Below are positions 12,001 through 23,700 of a stretch of 64,000 bases of DNA, one piece after another. The translations under genes were made by a program, and so were the position numbers. The notes beneath the pieces were generated by a model. The model was not told the origin of the DNA and ran no database searches. It was given only the letters and a program-made list of their open reading frames with translations. The stretch lies in contig CM048555.1 in the NCBI GenBank assembly GCA_026413225.1, positions 77,755,785 through 77,819,784 of the forward strand, read 5' to 3'. Positions within the stretch are counted from its first letter, which is position 1; each line of letters begins with the position of its first letter. Origin of the DNA: Otis tarda. Lineage: Eukaryota; Chordata; Aves; Otidiformes; Otididae.

Positions 12001-15000
12001 CAGCTCAGTTTCTGTACATGTCTCAGTATTTCTATCTGGCACTATTGATTATCTCTCAGGAGACACAAGCACAGTGTGTTTCCTGCTCTGTATCCGTTCA
12101 TTGATCTCTCTCAACTGAATGCGGTCACAAGCTCAGAGCATGCTTGTAAGCAATAAGCAAATAGTGAAATTCTTCCTCTCTGACAGAGCACCTGAGTTTT
12201 TGTTGGGTTGTTTGGTTTTTGGTTTTTTTTTTCCTTGTCAGAAAATAAGCCTATACCCAGGGAACAAGATAGCCCTGGTTTAACTGTGTGACTCCAACTA
12301 TGACATGTGATGCAGGGGACTATAATGAGATGGGAGAGTAGGGTATGAGCCCTCTATGCCTCTTTGCCTCTCCTAACTAAATCCAGGTATTTTTAGACCA
12401 GTCCTAGGACATTTGCATAAATCTGATTGTGAACAGGAAGGCAGATCTGGCTTCAGAGAGCTGGCAGGCTGCTCTGTCTTTGACTCAGGCCATTCAGGAA
12501 TCAGGCAGCTGAGACACCAGCTGTGTCTTCTCTGTGAACCTTCTGTAGATTCTGCTGGAGTGACTTGGAAAAAGAAAGTCCGGAGATTATGAATATGAAT
12601 AATACAGTTGCCGACACTTGATTAAAGGGAGCATGTGTTGGGGGAAAGAACAACTGTAGAAGAGAGAACTGGTGCTGATGGACTTAATTTCAATACCTGA
12701 AGACATTACTGGGCCTAATACAACTTTTAAGAGGGATGATTGCCCCAGCTGCCTAAAGGGTCATTTTAATTCCTACTTCACAGAGCAGTCTGGTACTTAT
12801 AGCACTCGTCAGTGACTGTGGGCAGAAACAGACTGAGGTCCCAGTCCCCACTGCTAGGACATTACGCATTTTACATGAAATTACAACTGGGAAAAACACA
12901 TAAACAGCCCTTGGAAGTGGAGCTGAAGCCTCCCTGTCCTCCCAGAGGACATCCCCAGCCTTTCTGCCAGAGTTGCCCTTGTTTTCATGCTCTCTTTCCA
13001 GCCCAGTGTGTTCTGAATTATTTCTCTGCACACTGCAAGGCTTTTCATTTGGCAGTGCTGATGCATCCTGCCCTTCCTCCAAGCAGCCTTGAATCCCTTG
13101 GCTAAGCAACTTGCCAAAAACACAGGAAGGGGAGAGTTAAGTCCTGTTAAGCACGGGAGAGAACTGAACATAGATCTTCCAAAGTTCTGCTGGCTGTTAA
13201 TCTGCTGTATGAAAGCATCCCCATCACATCAGTGAATTTGTCCTGGAAAAGCAGTCACTACTACATTTTCTGGGGCACACAGGAACCAATAAGCAAGTTT
13301 TGTACATGAGCTTACAGTAGATGCAACATGGGCAACTCAGGCAGTAGAAAGCCTCATTTGGAAACTCTGCATAGGCTTCAGCAAAAGTCAGGTGCTGGGC
13401 TGCTCATTGCTTTCAGAAGTAAGTGAACAAATGGAAAAGTTATGCTTAAAATACAAAATGTGCTGGAATGTAGCCTGAGACAGAGCAGTACTTTTCAAGA
13501 TTGAGAATTTGAAATTATGGGTCAAAGACCAATCTGAATCTCATTTTTTGGGCTGAAGTCTTTTGCGTCACAGTCAGATGCCTTCCTCAGTGTCTCACAG
13601 GGAAAAATGAATCCCAGAGCAAACTGAATTACAACCTCTGAACATTTCTCTCTACAAAATCTCAGATGAAAACTCTTGTTGTGTTTTGGGTTTTTTTTTC
13701 CCCTTCTACTTCTTCTTGTGCTGTAACATTGTTGAAGATTATTAACCATTTATTGAAGCTGTGAGAGTAGAATATTGGCCAAGTTTCTTATTTTAGTTAC
13801 AGTAAAAGAGGAAAGACCCTCCAAACCTTGTCTGCATAAGCCTGCTATTCTCACTACTCCTCTCCTCATCAGATATAAACACTTGTACTTATGTTTTACC
13901 CTGAGGGGTAAAATGGCTATACATGCTGTCTGAAGTGATAAATAGATTTTCTATTTCTCTCCTGTTTCTATTGAATATGTTCCACTGCTTTCCTACTTTG
14001 GCAGGTGACACCCTACTTGGACAGTGAGAGGGTGCAGTTGGAAAAAAGCATTAGGCATGTTAGAGAGTACTGCATTAATTTACCTGTGATTAAACATAAA
14101 GCCTTATGTTTGGGTGATACACGATACAAAATCATGGTAATAAAAGCACAAGTTCATAATCTTGACATCTATGAGAAGGATGCTGTCTAGACATCACTGC
14201 AACAAGCAGGTACAGGTGTCTAGATAACAGCTCATCTAGGTGAACAACATTTGCCAGACAAGGCAATTAATACATACATAAGTATAAATACTCTAACAGT
14301 CGCAGGAACAGACTCTCTCTATAGTTAACCAGCTTCTGAATTCCTTCTGCTTCATTAACTCAATTCATTCCACAATCTCAAATCACAGTGAAGTCTCTAG
14401 TTTATGTTTACAGCACAGGCACAGTGGGTGTCTGGGTTTGGTATCATTAGTGGACCATCAGTGTGAAAAAAGCTTGCCCCATGAAAGTGAATTATAACAT
14501 CTCTTGTTAAAAAAAAAAAAAGCCCTAAGTCTAATCTTTGGATTCAAATTGGGAAGTAAAGGTAATGTAGAAGGACTGAACTACAGAATTTCAGACCTAA
14601 CAGCCACATGGTAGCTTCCATTTAATTTTTCTGTCTTTTGCCATGACAATATTAGTCTTGTAATCTTGAAGACAGGTGAGCTGTGATGGTGACAACAGTT
14701 TTTCTAAACTTTGTCCTAACCTACATTGGCTGAAAAGTTGAAATCTTGTCATTTCCTCCCCCCACCCATCCCTCACCTTTCTTTTCTGGGAGTTTGGTTG
14801 AAAAAATGTAATTTTACAAATTAATATTAACATGCTGACATTTTCTGAAGGAAATACATTTGGTAATATCCCTACTCCAAGGCCAATTTCATTCATTTGT
14901 GAATTTCTTTTTTGTATGAAGCTTTCCATTGCATTTGCTGCCTGTTGCTAGAAGTAGCCTTGTAATAGCAAGCAAAGAAGAAAAAATGAAATCTCACAAA

Positions 15001-15858
15001 GCACAGAGAGAGGCTGTTGCCATGTTCCACCTAGAACCGTGCTGTCATTTAAAAATTTTGAGATGCTCCCTTTTCCCCAGATGCCTAAACATTCTAGCAT
15101 GCCTTTTGGATAAAATGGGCAGAGGTATGCAGAAACACAGAGTATTGTATCAGACATGCTGGAAACCAACAAGATGGGAAACCACCAAGTCAAGTGAGGA
15201 ATAATCTGTAGTCCTCTCACAGACTGTAATGGCCTCTTACATTTGTGATTCAAAACTCTGAACCTCCTTACAAAAATTGTTAACAAAGTACAACTTTTTT
15301 AAAAAAATTGTGACCAAAGAAAAAAAAGTGGTGATACTAGCAGTGTTCCCTCATTGTCCAGTACCCTGAGAAAGAGTAAGCAACAGGTTCAAATATCTTC
15401 AGTTTTTGGGAGACTTTGAAAACTAACATTAGGTGAACACTCAAAATACTAGGACATTCTGTGAAGACAGTTCCTTCTCTTGAGGTTGTTCCTCTTTGTA
15501 AGGCACAATTAAAAATTAATTGAGCTGAAAGGCGAGAAAATTATGATTCTATAGGTAAGTAATTAGGCAACTTGCTATTTCTGCTCCAGTGAATACTTCA
15601 TACAAAATTATGTAAATATTCATTAGAATGTCAGGATCTCATGTGTCCGCTGCCACATGAATACCCTAATCACTAGGATCATAGAGTCTTTTGCCCAATG
15701 AATATTTAGTTGTTCTGTAAAGTCTAGCAGATTCAGCAGGAGGCTTAAGAGAGTCTCTTCTTGAATAGTTAAAACATAGGTTTTGAAATATTTGATGTTT
15801 GGGTTTTAACCCTGACCAGCAAAGGATGGAATGAAAGTCTCAACATGGGATTCCAAGG
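12001..15858. other. Unique sequence, no gene recognised
   Basis: The 12.75-13.17 kb part is less AT-rich and has overlapping open frames on both strands (12753-13109, 12812-13105, 12881-13171). Open frames on both strands point to composition, not coding. An A13 run lies at 14509-14521. No family assignment was possible. Confidence 0.45.
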
Positions 15859-16115
15859 TGTGCTGGTTTGGTCCGGGGTAGAGCTACTACGGGGCTGTGT
15901 TTTGGATTTGTGCTGGAAACAGTGTTGATAATAAAGGGATGTTTTCATTATTGCTGAGCAGTGCTTACATAGAGACAAGGCTTGTTCTGCTTCTCACACC
16001 ACCTCACCGGTAAGTAGGTTGGGAGTGCACAAGAAGTTAGGAGGGGACACAGCTGGGACAGCTGACCCCAACTGACCAAAGGGATATTCCATACTCTATG
16101 ATGCCATGCAGAGCA

Positions 16116-16121
16116 TATAAA
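16116..16121 (+). promoter_or_regulatory. LTR TATA box
   Basis: TATAAA lies within CATATAAAG in the solo LTR, about 186 bp upstream of the ATTAAA signal. That is the spacing expected for a U3 promoter followed by R. Activity today is unknown. Confidence 0.6.
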
Positions 16122-16301
16122 GCTGGGGGAAGAAGAAGGAAGGAGAGGGAGAATATCTGGAGTTATGGTGTTTGTCTTCCCAAGTAACCATTACATGGAG
16201 TTCTGCTTTCCTGGAGATGGCTGAACATGTGCTGGCCAATGAGAAGGAGTGAATGAATTCCTTGTTTTTCTTTGCTTGTGTGCATGGCTTTTGATTTACT
16301 T

Positions 16302-16307
16302 ATTAAA
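16302..16307 (+). terminator. LTR polyadenylation signal ATTAAA
   Basis: ATTAAA in TTATTAAACTG is followed by a T/GT-rich stretch, as expected at the R/U5 boundary of this LTR. Confidence 0.55.
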
Positions 16308-16431
16308 CTGTCTTTATCTCAATCCACAAGTTTTCTCACTTTTACTCTTCCGATTCTCTCCCCCACCCCACTGGGGGGTAGTGAGCCGTGTGGTGTGGTG
16401 CTTAGTTGCCAGCTGGTGTTAAACCATGACA

Positions 16432-17310
16432 CTAAGCCATGTTGAAGCACTTTGATCACTGTAGCATTGAGTATCTATGAAAGCAACTGTGGAAGAAGTT
16501 ACAATGCAAATAGACATAATGAACACTAACAAACTACCAGGACCAAATGATAATACCTGTAGAGTTCTATAGGAACTCATAGATGAAGTAAATGCATTAC
16601 TAGTAGTGGTATATAACCTCTCACTTAAAACTTTTTGGTATCTGAAGACAAAAAGACAAAGGATGAGATACCAGTGATTACAAAGTTTCCAGATGCGCTC
16701 AGGGACTAACAGTCCTTTAAACTTAAGATCTCCACTGGGAAAATTAATAGCAAAACCAAGAAATTATAAAATAAGTAGACACTTGAATTTTATTTTTTTT
16801 TTTTAGTATGGTCATCATGGTGCTTCAGTAGAAAGCGTTGTTTAAAGAGGTTAAGAAACATAGGTTAAAGTGGTAGGAACTATAGAGTCTATTTTAATTT
16901 CCAGTGAAATTTTAACAAAGGCTTTGACATAGGCTGTAAAGACACAGAGTATCATGAGATAAGAGGGAAGACACTAACATATGTTAATCTTTGGTTAAAA
17001 GACAGAAATTCAAGCATAACAGTAAAAGGTCATTTCTTGCAATGCAGGATGGTCATCACAAGCGTTTTGCAGGGGTTTGTCCTGGAACTCATTCTATTTC
17101 ACATATTAAGAAGTGACCTAAAAAGGACAGATGATCTGTATGGTGATAATATGATGTGAATGATGATGATCTAACATTACATGAAGCACTTAGGAAAAGG
17201 ATGGACTGTGAAGAATTTCAGCAGGACCTTAGAGGCCAGAGTATCTAGGCAATAAAATGTCAAGTGAAATTCAACACAGATAAATATAAAATGATATAAT
17301 GGGGAAAAAA
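16432..17310 (+). pseudogene. Ancient CR1-like ORF2 reverse transcriptase, decayed
   Basis: No open frame survives, but reading across stops and frameshifts recovers the reverse-transcriptase landmarks in the correct order. A K-LPGPND stretch near 16531-16551 corresponds to the PGPD of the fingers region, followed by a CRVL...ELIDEV stretch. A KGFD remnant of motif A lies at about 16914-16928. TSVLQGFVLEL, corresponding to the [12 protein letters not shown] of motif B, lies at 17058-17090. KFNTDKYK, corresponding to KFNxDKCK, lies near 17270-17293. The FADD catalytic box is unrecognisable. Divergence is much greater than in the CR1 at 19366, so this is an old insertion of a CR1 or related clade. 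It begins directly after one LTR and ends just before another, so its original ends are uncertain. Confidence 0.8.
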
Positions 17311-17319
17311 AAATCTTAG

Positions 17320-17560
17320 TGTGACACACAGGGTGAGTTAGCCTTGGCTTACAGCCAGACTCCCACCCAGTCGCTTACTCACTCCCCCTCCTCAGTGAGG
17401 CAGGGGGACAAAACAGGGTGAGAAATCTCGTGGGTTGAGATAAATGTAGGGAGATGATTGTTTTCCAGTTGCCGTAGTGGGTATAAACAGGCTAGACTTG
17501 GCGAAAATTAATTTAATTTATTGACAGTTAAAATAAGTATTTAGTTATGATTGTTTAATT
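17320..17560 (-). mobile_element. Terminal fragment of an ERVL-type LTR
   Basis: Read on the minus strand, this is the 3' portion (R end and U5) of an LTR related to the 26836 and 62149 elements. It shares the run of ACTCCCCCTCCTC, then CTCGTGGGTTGAGATAAA, then GACTTGGCGAAAATTAATTTAATTTATTG. An AATAAA polyadenylation signal lies on the minus strand at 17518-17523. The U3 and promoter are missing. The outer end is TGTGAC at 17320, so the element terminus is kept and the inner part is lost. The right limit is approximate. Confidence 0.75.
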
Positions 17561-18846
17561 ATAAATTAGGATAGAAAGAAACAAGTGCTCCAGAGTGGTC
17601 TCTTCCATGGGTAGATTAGACAAAATCTTGGAAGAAAAATCTATTAGGGATCTGAATTTTGGACTTAGGCAGTTTTAGTGATACTTAGGTGCAGAATAGT
17701 GGACATATTTGTTTATACGTGGACATTGCATAGAAAATAAATCAAGAGTTCTTACCCATTGTTTTGCTGTGGTAAAAAAAGCAGCTGATTGGGAATAAGC
17801 TACCTACCTAGCTCTGATGAGCTGAATCCTAGTATTTCTCTACATAAAAATCTGAGCAACTCGAAATCTATTTTAATATCAAACTTTAAGAGGAGAACTG
17901 ATTGATTTGCATATGTTGTACATCAAATTCTAGGCACTGGGGTCTTCAGTATAAGTGCAAATTTGGTTGTCAGGTTTCTTTTCACTTTTTACCATCTTGT
18001 CTTATGATATTAATTTTTAGATAACAATTCAGCTTACTTCTTTGCAGAAGTTTTTGTGGTGTCCCTTGAAATTTGTCTTTCTTTCCACTTGTTTTATATT
18101 TTCTTTATTTGGAATGATAGTAGATGAAGTTGGAAGACAAGTGAGAAAGGAGTATCATATTGTGAAACAAATTTCATCACTTACTAGTGGCAAATGCATT
18201 TCCAGTATGTCTTCAAATCCCATGACTTTTTAGGACTGTATCAGAGAAGCAGATATTGGAAAATGATTAAGTAACCAAGATCAGCCAGAAGAACAATTCT
18301 GCAACTGTGGCATTTGTCCTCGAAAAAAATCTCAATGTTTGTTCTGCCTAATTTGGCAGGCATTTTAGAATGCATTTCAGTTTGGTTCTTTCAGATATAT
18401 TCCAGTTCATAGAGTTTAAGTTGTAACGTCAAACCATGCATAAGTCTCTTCTAACCCATGTCTTAGAGTTTGAAAAAGGATATAATGATTTCAGAAAAAG
18501 AACCACTAAACTCTGGACCAAATCTTATTTGCTAGACTAATAATGAAATTTATACCCTCATAAGCAACATGAACACTTGCAATATTTGGGATCATATGTA
18601 CCCAAACATTTTAGATATATTAATAATAAAATATTTGAAAGTTAAGTAAATCAGTCAATTAGTATATTTTAACCCTCAGAGTTGTAGAATATTTATCAAG
18701 TGTCCTCCAACAAGAATGCTAAGTATTGAACTAGAGAGCTGTTCAAGTTTTTTTTTTTCCCTTTCTTTTTCTCTCAAGCCAGGAGAACAATAGAGCAGAT
18801 CATTTTACAATTAAACATTTTGCTAAAGCACACTCTCTTGCTTACA
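17561..18846. other. Unique sequence, no gene recognised
   Basis: AT-rich with short open frames only (18042-18233 is the longest, at 63 codons). No repeat family or conserved motif was recognised. Confidence 0.5.
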
Positions 18847-18894
18847 TTTATTGGATAATAGGTACTTTTATTGGATAGGTATATTTATTGGATA
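18847..18894 (+). repeat. Three direct copies of TTTATTGGATA
   Basis: The 11-mer TTTATTGGATA occurs at 18847, 18867 and 18884, with partly conserved intervening bases (AATAGG / GGTATA). It looks like an imperfect local duplication. Confidence 0.85.
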
Positions 18895-18930
18895 ATAGTG
18901 CTAAGGAAAATCTCTCTATTCTTCTTAAAG

Positions 18931-19039
18931 CATCATTCCAAAGATAGAAACTCTTTGGAATGATGATGATACTCTTTGGAATGATGATACTCTTTGGAAT
19001 GATGATGATACTCTTTGGAATGATGATGATACTCTTTCC
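18931..19039 (+). repeat. 21-bp minisatellite with inverted lead-in copy
   Basis: Four tandem units of ACTCTTTGGAATGATGAT(GAT) run from 18950 to 19030. Three are 21 bp and one is 18 bp, having lost one GAT, and a partial unit ACTCTTTCC follows. Just upstream, CATCATTCCAAAGA (18931-18944) is the exact reverse complement of TCTTTGGAATGATG, which is present in every unit. A hairpin with a 7-base loop can therefore form with the first unit, and alternatives with later ones. The unit-number difference suggests replication slippage. Confidence 0.9.
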
Positions 19040-19365
19040 AGTATTTGGAAGCAGAATCTTGGATACCCAACTACAGGGGAGGCTTTGAGACTATGAAACT
19101 TGAGCAGCCCAACATAAGGTGCCTAAATCCCAAGGCAGATTTAGCCCTTCCACATCATTTCCTAGTGTCTGGATTTGAGTCTCAGCAGTGTCTGATGTGA
19201 TGTGAATTTAGGGTACTACTCTGAGGAGATTCTTTCCCCTCAGACACCGTAGAGGCACCCTTCACTTCACGTTCTAGATTTAATTTCAATTGTCTAAACT
19301 TTAACCATTGTGATGTTGGTCTTTTGCCCTCTAGGACCTTTGTCTCTGTCTCAGTTTCCCATATG

Positions 19366-20619
19366 CAAACAGACCCAGGTAACTACAGGCCGGTCAGCCT
19401 CACCTCTGTGCCTGGCAAGGTCATGGAGCAGATTCTCCTGGAAACCATGCTAAGGCACATGGAGAGCAAGGAGGTGGTTGGTGACAGCCAACATGGCTTC
19501 ACCAAGGGCAGATCGTGCCTGACCAATTTGGTGGCCTTCTATGACAGGGTGACAGCATCAGCGGACAAGGGACGAGCAACTGTCCCGCACGACATCCTTC
19601 TCTCTGAACTAGAGAGACATGGGTTTGACGGACGGACCACTCAGTGGATAAGGAGTTGGCTGGATGGCCGCACTCAGAGAGTGGTGGTCAACGGCTCAAT
19701 GTCCATGTGGAGACTGGTCACGAGTGGCGTCCCTCAGGGGTCTGTGCTGGGCCCGGCCCTGTTCAACATCTTTGTCGGCGACATGGACAGTGGGATAGAG
19801 TGCACCCTCAGCAAGTTCGCTGATGACACCAAGTTGGGTGGTGCCGTCGACACGCTGGAAGGGAGGGATGCCATCCAGAGGGACCTTGACAGGCTGGAGA
19901 AGTGGGCCTGTGCCAACCTCATGAAGTTCAACCAGGCCAAGTGCAAGGTACTGCACCTGGGTCATGGCAATCCCAGGCACAAATACAGGCTGGGCGGAGA
20001 ATGGATTGAGAGCAGCCCTGAGGAGAAGGACTTGGGAGTGCTGGTGGATGAGAAGCTTAACATGAGCAGGCAATGCATCCTTGCGGCCCAGAAGGCCAAC
20101 CGCATCCTGGGCTGCATCAAGAGGAGCGTGGCCAGCAGGTCGAGGGAGGTGATTCTGCCCCTCTACTCTGCCCTGGTGAGACCCCAGCTGGAGTACTGTG
20201 TCCAACTCTGGAGCCCCCAACACAAGAAGGACATGGACCAGTTGGAGAAGGTCCAGAGGAGGGCCACGAAGATGATAAAAGGGCTGGAGCACCTTTCTTA
20301 TGAGGACAGGCTGAGAGAGTTGGGGCTGTTCAGCCTGGAGAAGAGGAGGCTCCAGGGAGACCTGAGAGCGGTCTTCCCGTACCTCAAGGGGGCCTACAAG
20401 AAAGATGGGGAAAGACTGTTTAGTAGGGCCTGTTGCAATAGGACGAGGGGTAATGGTTTTAAAATAGAGGGGGGTAGATTTAGATTGGAAATTAGGAAAA
20501 CATTTTTTACGATGCGAGTTATAGAACACTGGAACAGGTTGCCCAGAGAGGTGGTGGATGCCCCATCCCTGGAAATGTTCAAGGCCAGGCTGGATGGGGC
20601 TCTGAGCAACCTGATCTAG
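19366..20619 (+). pseudogene. CR1 ORF2 reverse transcriptase, open but lacking motif A
   Basis: The frame is uninterrupted for about 417 codons of CR1 homology. Upstream it extends to 19324 through non-CR1 sequence, with no true start codon. Numbering from 19324, visible landmarks are [13 protein letters not shown] (20-32), SQHGF (55-59), [10 protein letters not shown] (135-144, motif B), KFADD (164-168, motif C with the two catalytic aspartates) and [13 protein letters not shown] (201-213). A typical CR1 C-terminal segment, [11 protein letters not shown] to [20 protein letters not shown], ends in TAG. Between ADKGRAT and VPHD (residues 80-90) the segment that carries motif A in CR1 enzymes is missing without a frame change. 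The ancient copy at 54788-54860 retains about 38 more bases at this place. Loss of the motif A aspartate should abolish polymerase activity, so I call it a pseudogene despite the open frame. A long antisense frame (19696-20682) is a composition shadow. Confidence 0.92.
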
Positions 20620-20716
20620 TTGGGGATGTCCCTGCTCCTTGCAGGGGGGTTGAACTAGATGACCTTTGAAGGTCCCTTCCAACTCTAACCATTCTATGAT
20701 TCTATTATTCTATGAT
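19366..20716 (+). mobile_element. CR1 LINE, 5'-truncated, best-preserved copy
   Basis: This 1351-bp CR1 insertion contains most of the reverse-transcriptase half of ORF2 and the complete 3' end. Homology begins abruptly at the codons for [10 protein letters not shown]; upstream bases (19324-19365) are open but not CR1, which places the 5' truncation near 19366. It ends in three octamers, ATTCTATG (20691), ATTCTATT (20699) and ATTCTATG (20707). The 3' UTR carries the GATGACCTTTGAAGGTCCC block. No clear target duplication is visible, as is usual for CR1. ORF1, the endonuclease domain and the N-terminal fingers are absent, so it is non-autonomous. Confidence 0.97.
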
Positions 20717-23700
20717 CTTATTGCCATTCTTTTCCTCACAGGTGCATTCCTACCCACACTACATTCTGAACCATTCAGATGCTATCCATACTTTTCTGTC
20801 TATGTTGCATTTTTATAACAAAGTCATATACTTTCTGTATGAAGGACCTCAGTGAAAAGGAATTAGCAGGAAAAGAAGACACAAAAAAACATCCTCAGTG
20901 TGAGATTCTTTTCTACAGCTTACAAGATTCTTTTGCAAATCATAGTATTTTATTGTGTTTTCTCCTATCGGTGTCTTAGAAAGCATTAATTAATTAATTT
21001 ATGGAAATGAATTACAGGTTAATAGTATTACTTTTGAGATACTGGTAATACTGCCGTTCTTTAGTTAGACAGATTCTTTCTTTCAGAGCATCTAACACAC
21101 TAATAAATAACCCGCTGACTGAAAGGAACAATGGTACCCTTCTCATATTCAAGAGCAAATATATTAAATAAAGATGCCATTCTGATGTATTTTTCAGGGA
21201 AGGAAATTATTTAATTCTTTTGTAGCATCTCAAATCAGCAATGCACACTGCGGCAAAGGACAAAATGTGACTTGATTCACTACTCACTAGATCTTCATCT
21301 TATGACCATTCGTTTAGATGTCTAAAGCTAATAAACCAATGTGGTACACTTAGTATCTCTGGTGTAGAGCAGCTAGCAAGCTTGTACAATTGATGAAAGA
21401 ACTCAGAGATCCTTGGAAAACAATGTTGTTGCTAGTAAAACTCAATAATGGAAATGAAATTTGCCTGAGGTAAAAGTATAGACTCATGAGTTAGGCAAGG
21501 TCTGCATCCTGTCACCGTTGTAGTTTAAAGTCACCACTGATTGGGTGACAAATAATCTGTAAGGGGAGCTGTTGTACTCTCAGAATTTAATACCATCTTG
21601 CTATGAATTCTCAGGTCTGCTGATAAAATAATCTTGCTTGTTGAGTTTGTTAAACTGCTGAAGCTGATAGGTAATCTGGTGAGACAAGCAGCAATACTCA
21701 GGGGGGCAACAGATATGAACAAAGTTTATCTCTTAATATCATCATAACTATTGAACAGCCTTAAATAATAGCCAGCCTCATCTTAACTTAATATCTACAT
21801 GGTATTAAGCAGGTGTAAACTGTAAATGTTGTGCTGGATAACTAGCAGCTGCGACTACTCAAAGACTATTATTTTCTGATGTATTTTGTTTGATCATTTC
21901 TTTATCTGTTTGTACAGAATCATCATTACATTCTTACACTGAAACGCACCGGAATAGAAATCCCATGAAGAATGATGAACAACACACTGAAGTTTCTCTT
22001 TGTGATGTCTTCATCAATGCAGAAATCACTTGAAAGTAAGAATTAACTCTTTCAGCACAGTTTCAGTTTTGGTGGCTGAGTAGTTGAGACAAAAGTGAAA
22101 GACTTTAGATTTACTCTGGGTATTTGCCAAGGCACGAAGCTACCAAGCAGCAAAATTACCAAAGAAAGATCACGTGGTCCCAGAAAGTTTCAGAGGTGCA
22201 GTAATAGACAGCAGTAGGCATATACAGGGCATGAAGCCAGAATGTTAGACCTCACTGGCTATCATGTGGCTGTATTAAGTGTAAAAGAAGGCAATATCTG
22301 TGGAGCTTCATTCTGGTGACGAGGATGCACAGGTTGTCAGAGATTATCATAAACCACACTTTTCAGCAAGATCTTGGCCTGTTAACTATATTGTTTATAT
22401 TGTAACTTTATACAGTAATTATACATGCATTTTAATGCAATACTGCTCAGAATTCCTGGTTCGAGTCTTTTTTGAGATGACAGAATACAGTGCAAAATGG
22501 TTAAAACATTTTAAAATGCTGCAGTTTCAACATTTAACTGAAACTTTGACACGTATCAATTAATATATAAAAATCATATTGTTTAACTGCAAAATATAGC
22601 AACTGGAATTGAAAAGTAAGAACAATGAGATCAATTTGGTTTGAATCTTTCAGGAAAGACACTTATACTTAAACAATGACTATCAATTAAAAAAAAAATT
22701 CACTGAAAATAGTGAGAAAATATCTTGGGTTTAAGGAACTAGACAGAGGTATGGCTTTCTTAGACTGGATTATAGATCAGCATCTGAATTTTTGTCTGAT
22801 AAATTCTTTATGCTTCTATGTGCTCTGGAAGGCTTCAGGACCCAGGGAAGTTTTCCTTCCTAGTTCACCAAAGACAAAACCCAGTAGACTTTCTCCACCA
22901 GGGAAGTCCTTACATCCCTACCCAATAAAGCCAGGCTTCTGTAATTCCCTGCCTTTTGTCCAGCCAGAAGAGAGACTGAGCGTGTGTCCTTACACAGACA
23001 CACACAAAAAGACACACACAAAAGTACACACACAGAGAATTCTTCTGTAGCTGATGGACCCCTGGTCTCAGCAGTTTTGAACTCATGCTTACCTTGACTC
23101 TTGCTTCCTTTGACACCTCCAAAATGATAATTAAAAAAAAAATGATGCAAAAGGAATTTAAAATAGGTGTGTGATGGTCCTCTTTTGTATAAAAAGTTAA
23201 GATTACAAAGCTGACCTTCAATACTGTATTTAGAGTACAGTTATTTCATGCAGAGGAAGTTTTATTTTATTTAAGCCTTTACAGTACCTGCTGGAAACTG
23301 CAATCTGGATAGAATCTGCATCAGTGCCTTCAATATAAACCACCACAGTGCTTCTTGAATGCTATGCTGAGTCATTCATTTGTGTACATTTGTTTTGGAA
23401 ACTAGAAGAGGAACAAGGACTTTTTGATGAAACATTCTAGAATTTTTTTGGACTGACCCAGTTAGCTGTATTCTCAGTTTTACTGACTTGGTGAACACAG
23501 CTCGCCCTTTCAAAAACAATCTTGTATATTGATGATATACGAAGAAGTATTCAGATGTCCTAACACGAGTGATTTCTTTGTCTATTTGTGTCATATACTC
23601 CGTTGTCAAGGATCTAATTATATTCTTACTACTCCCTACTCCCTATTATACTTTAAATTTACTTTAGGGAAAATAAAGAAATAAAAGACAATGTCTCAAA

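Larger units (their letters stand above)
15859..16431 (+). mobile_element. Solo LTR, avian ERVL-type family
   Basis: This 573-bp element runs from TGTGCTGG to CATGACA, the canonical TG...CA ends of a retroviral LTR. I recognise it as a common avian endogenous-retrovirus LTR family, likely ERVL-like. Its parts are in order: a TATA box (TATAAA, 16116-16121), a polyadenylation signal (ATTAAA, 16302-16307), and a terminal GTTAAACCATGACA. No internal retroviral sequence follows, so it is a solo LTR left by recombination between the two LTRs of a provirus. The flanking pentamers, CAAGG on the left and CTAAG on the right, do not match exactly, so the insertion is probably old or slightly rearranged. 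Confidence 0.85.

Noticed and set aside
12753..13171. Coding exon in a less AT-rich patch
   Set aside because: Overlapping open frames occur on both strands, with no domain and no consistent splice sites.
19696..20682. 328-codon open frame antisense to the CR1 ORF2
   Set aside because: It mirrors the CR1 reverse transcriptase, whose GC-rich codons keep the opposite strand open. The residues have no domain of their own.
22450..22480. tRNA T-arm-like GGTTCGAG
   Set aside because: No acceptor stem, D-arm or anticodon arm can be drawn around it.
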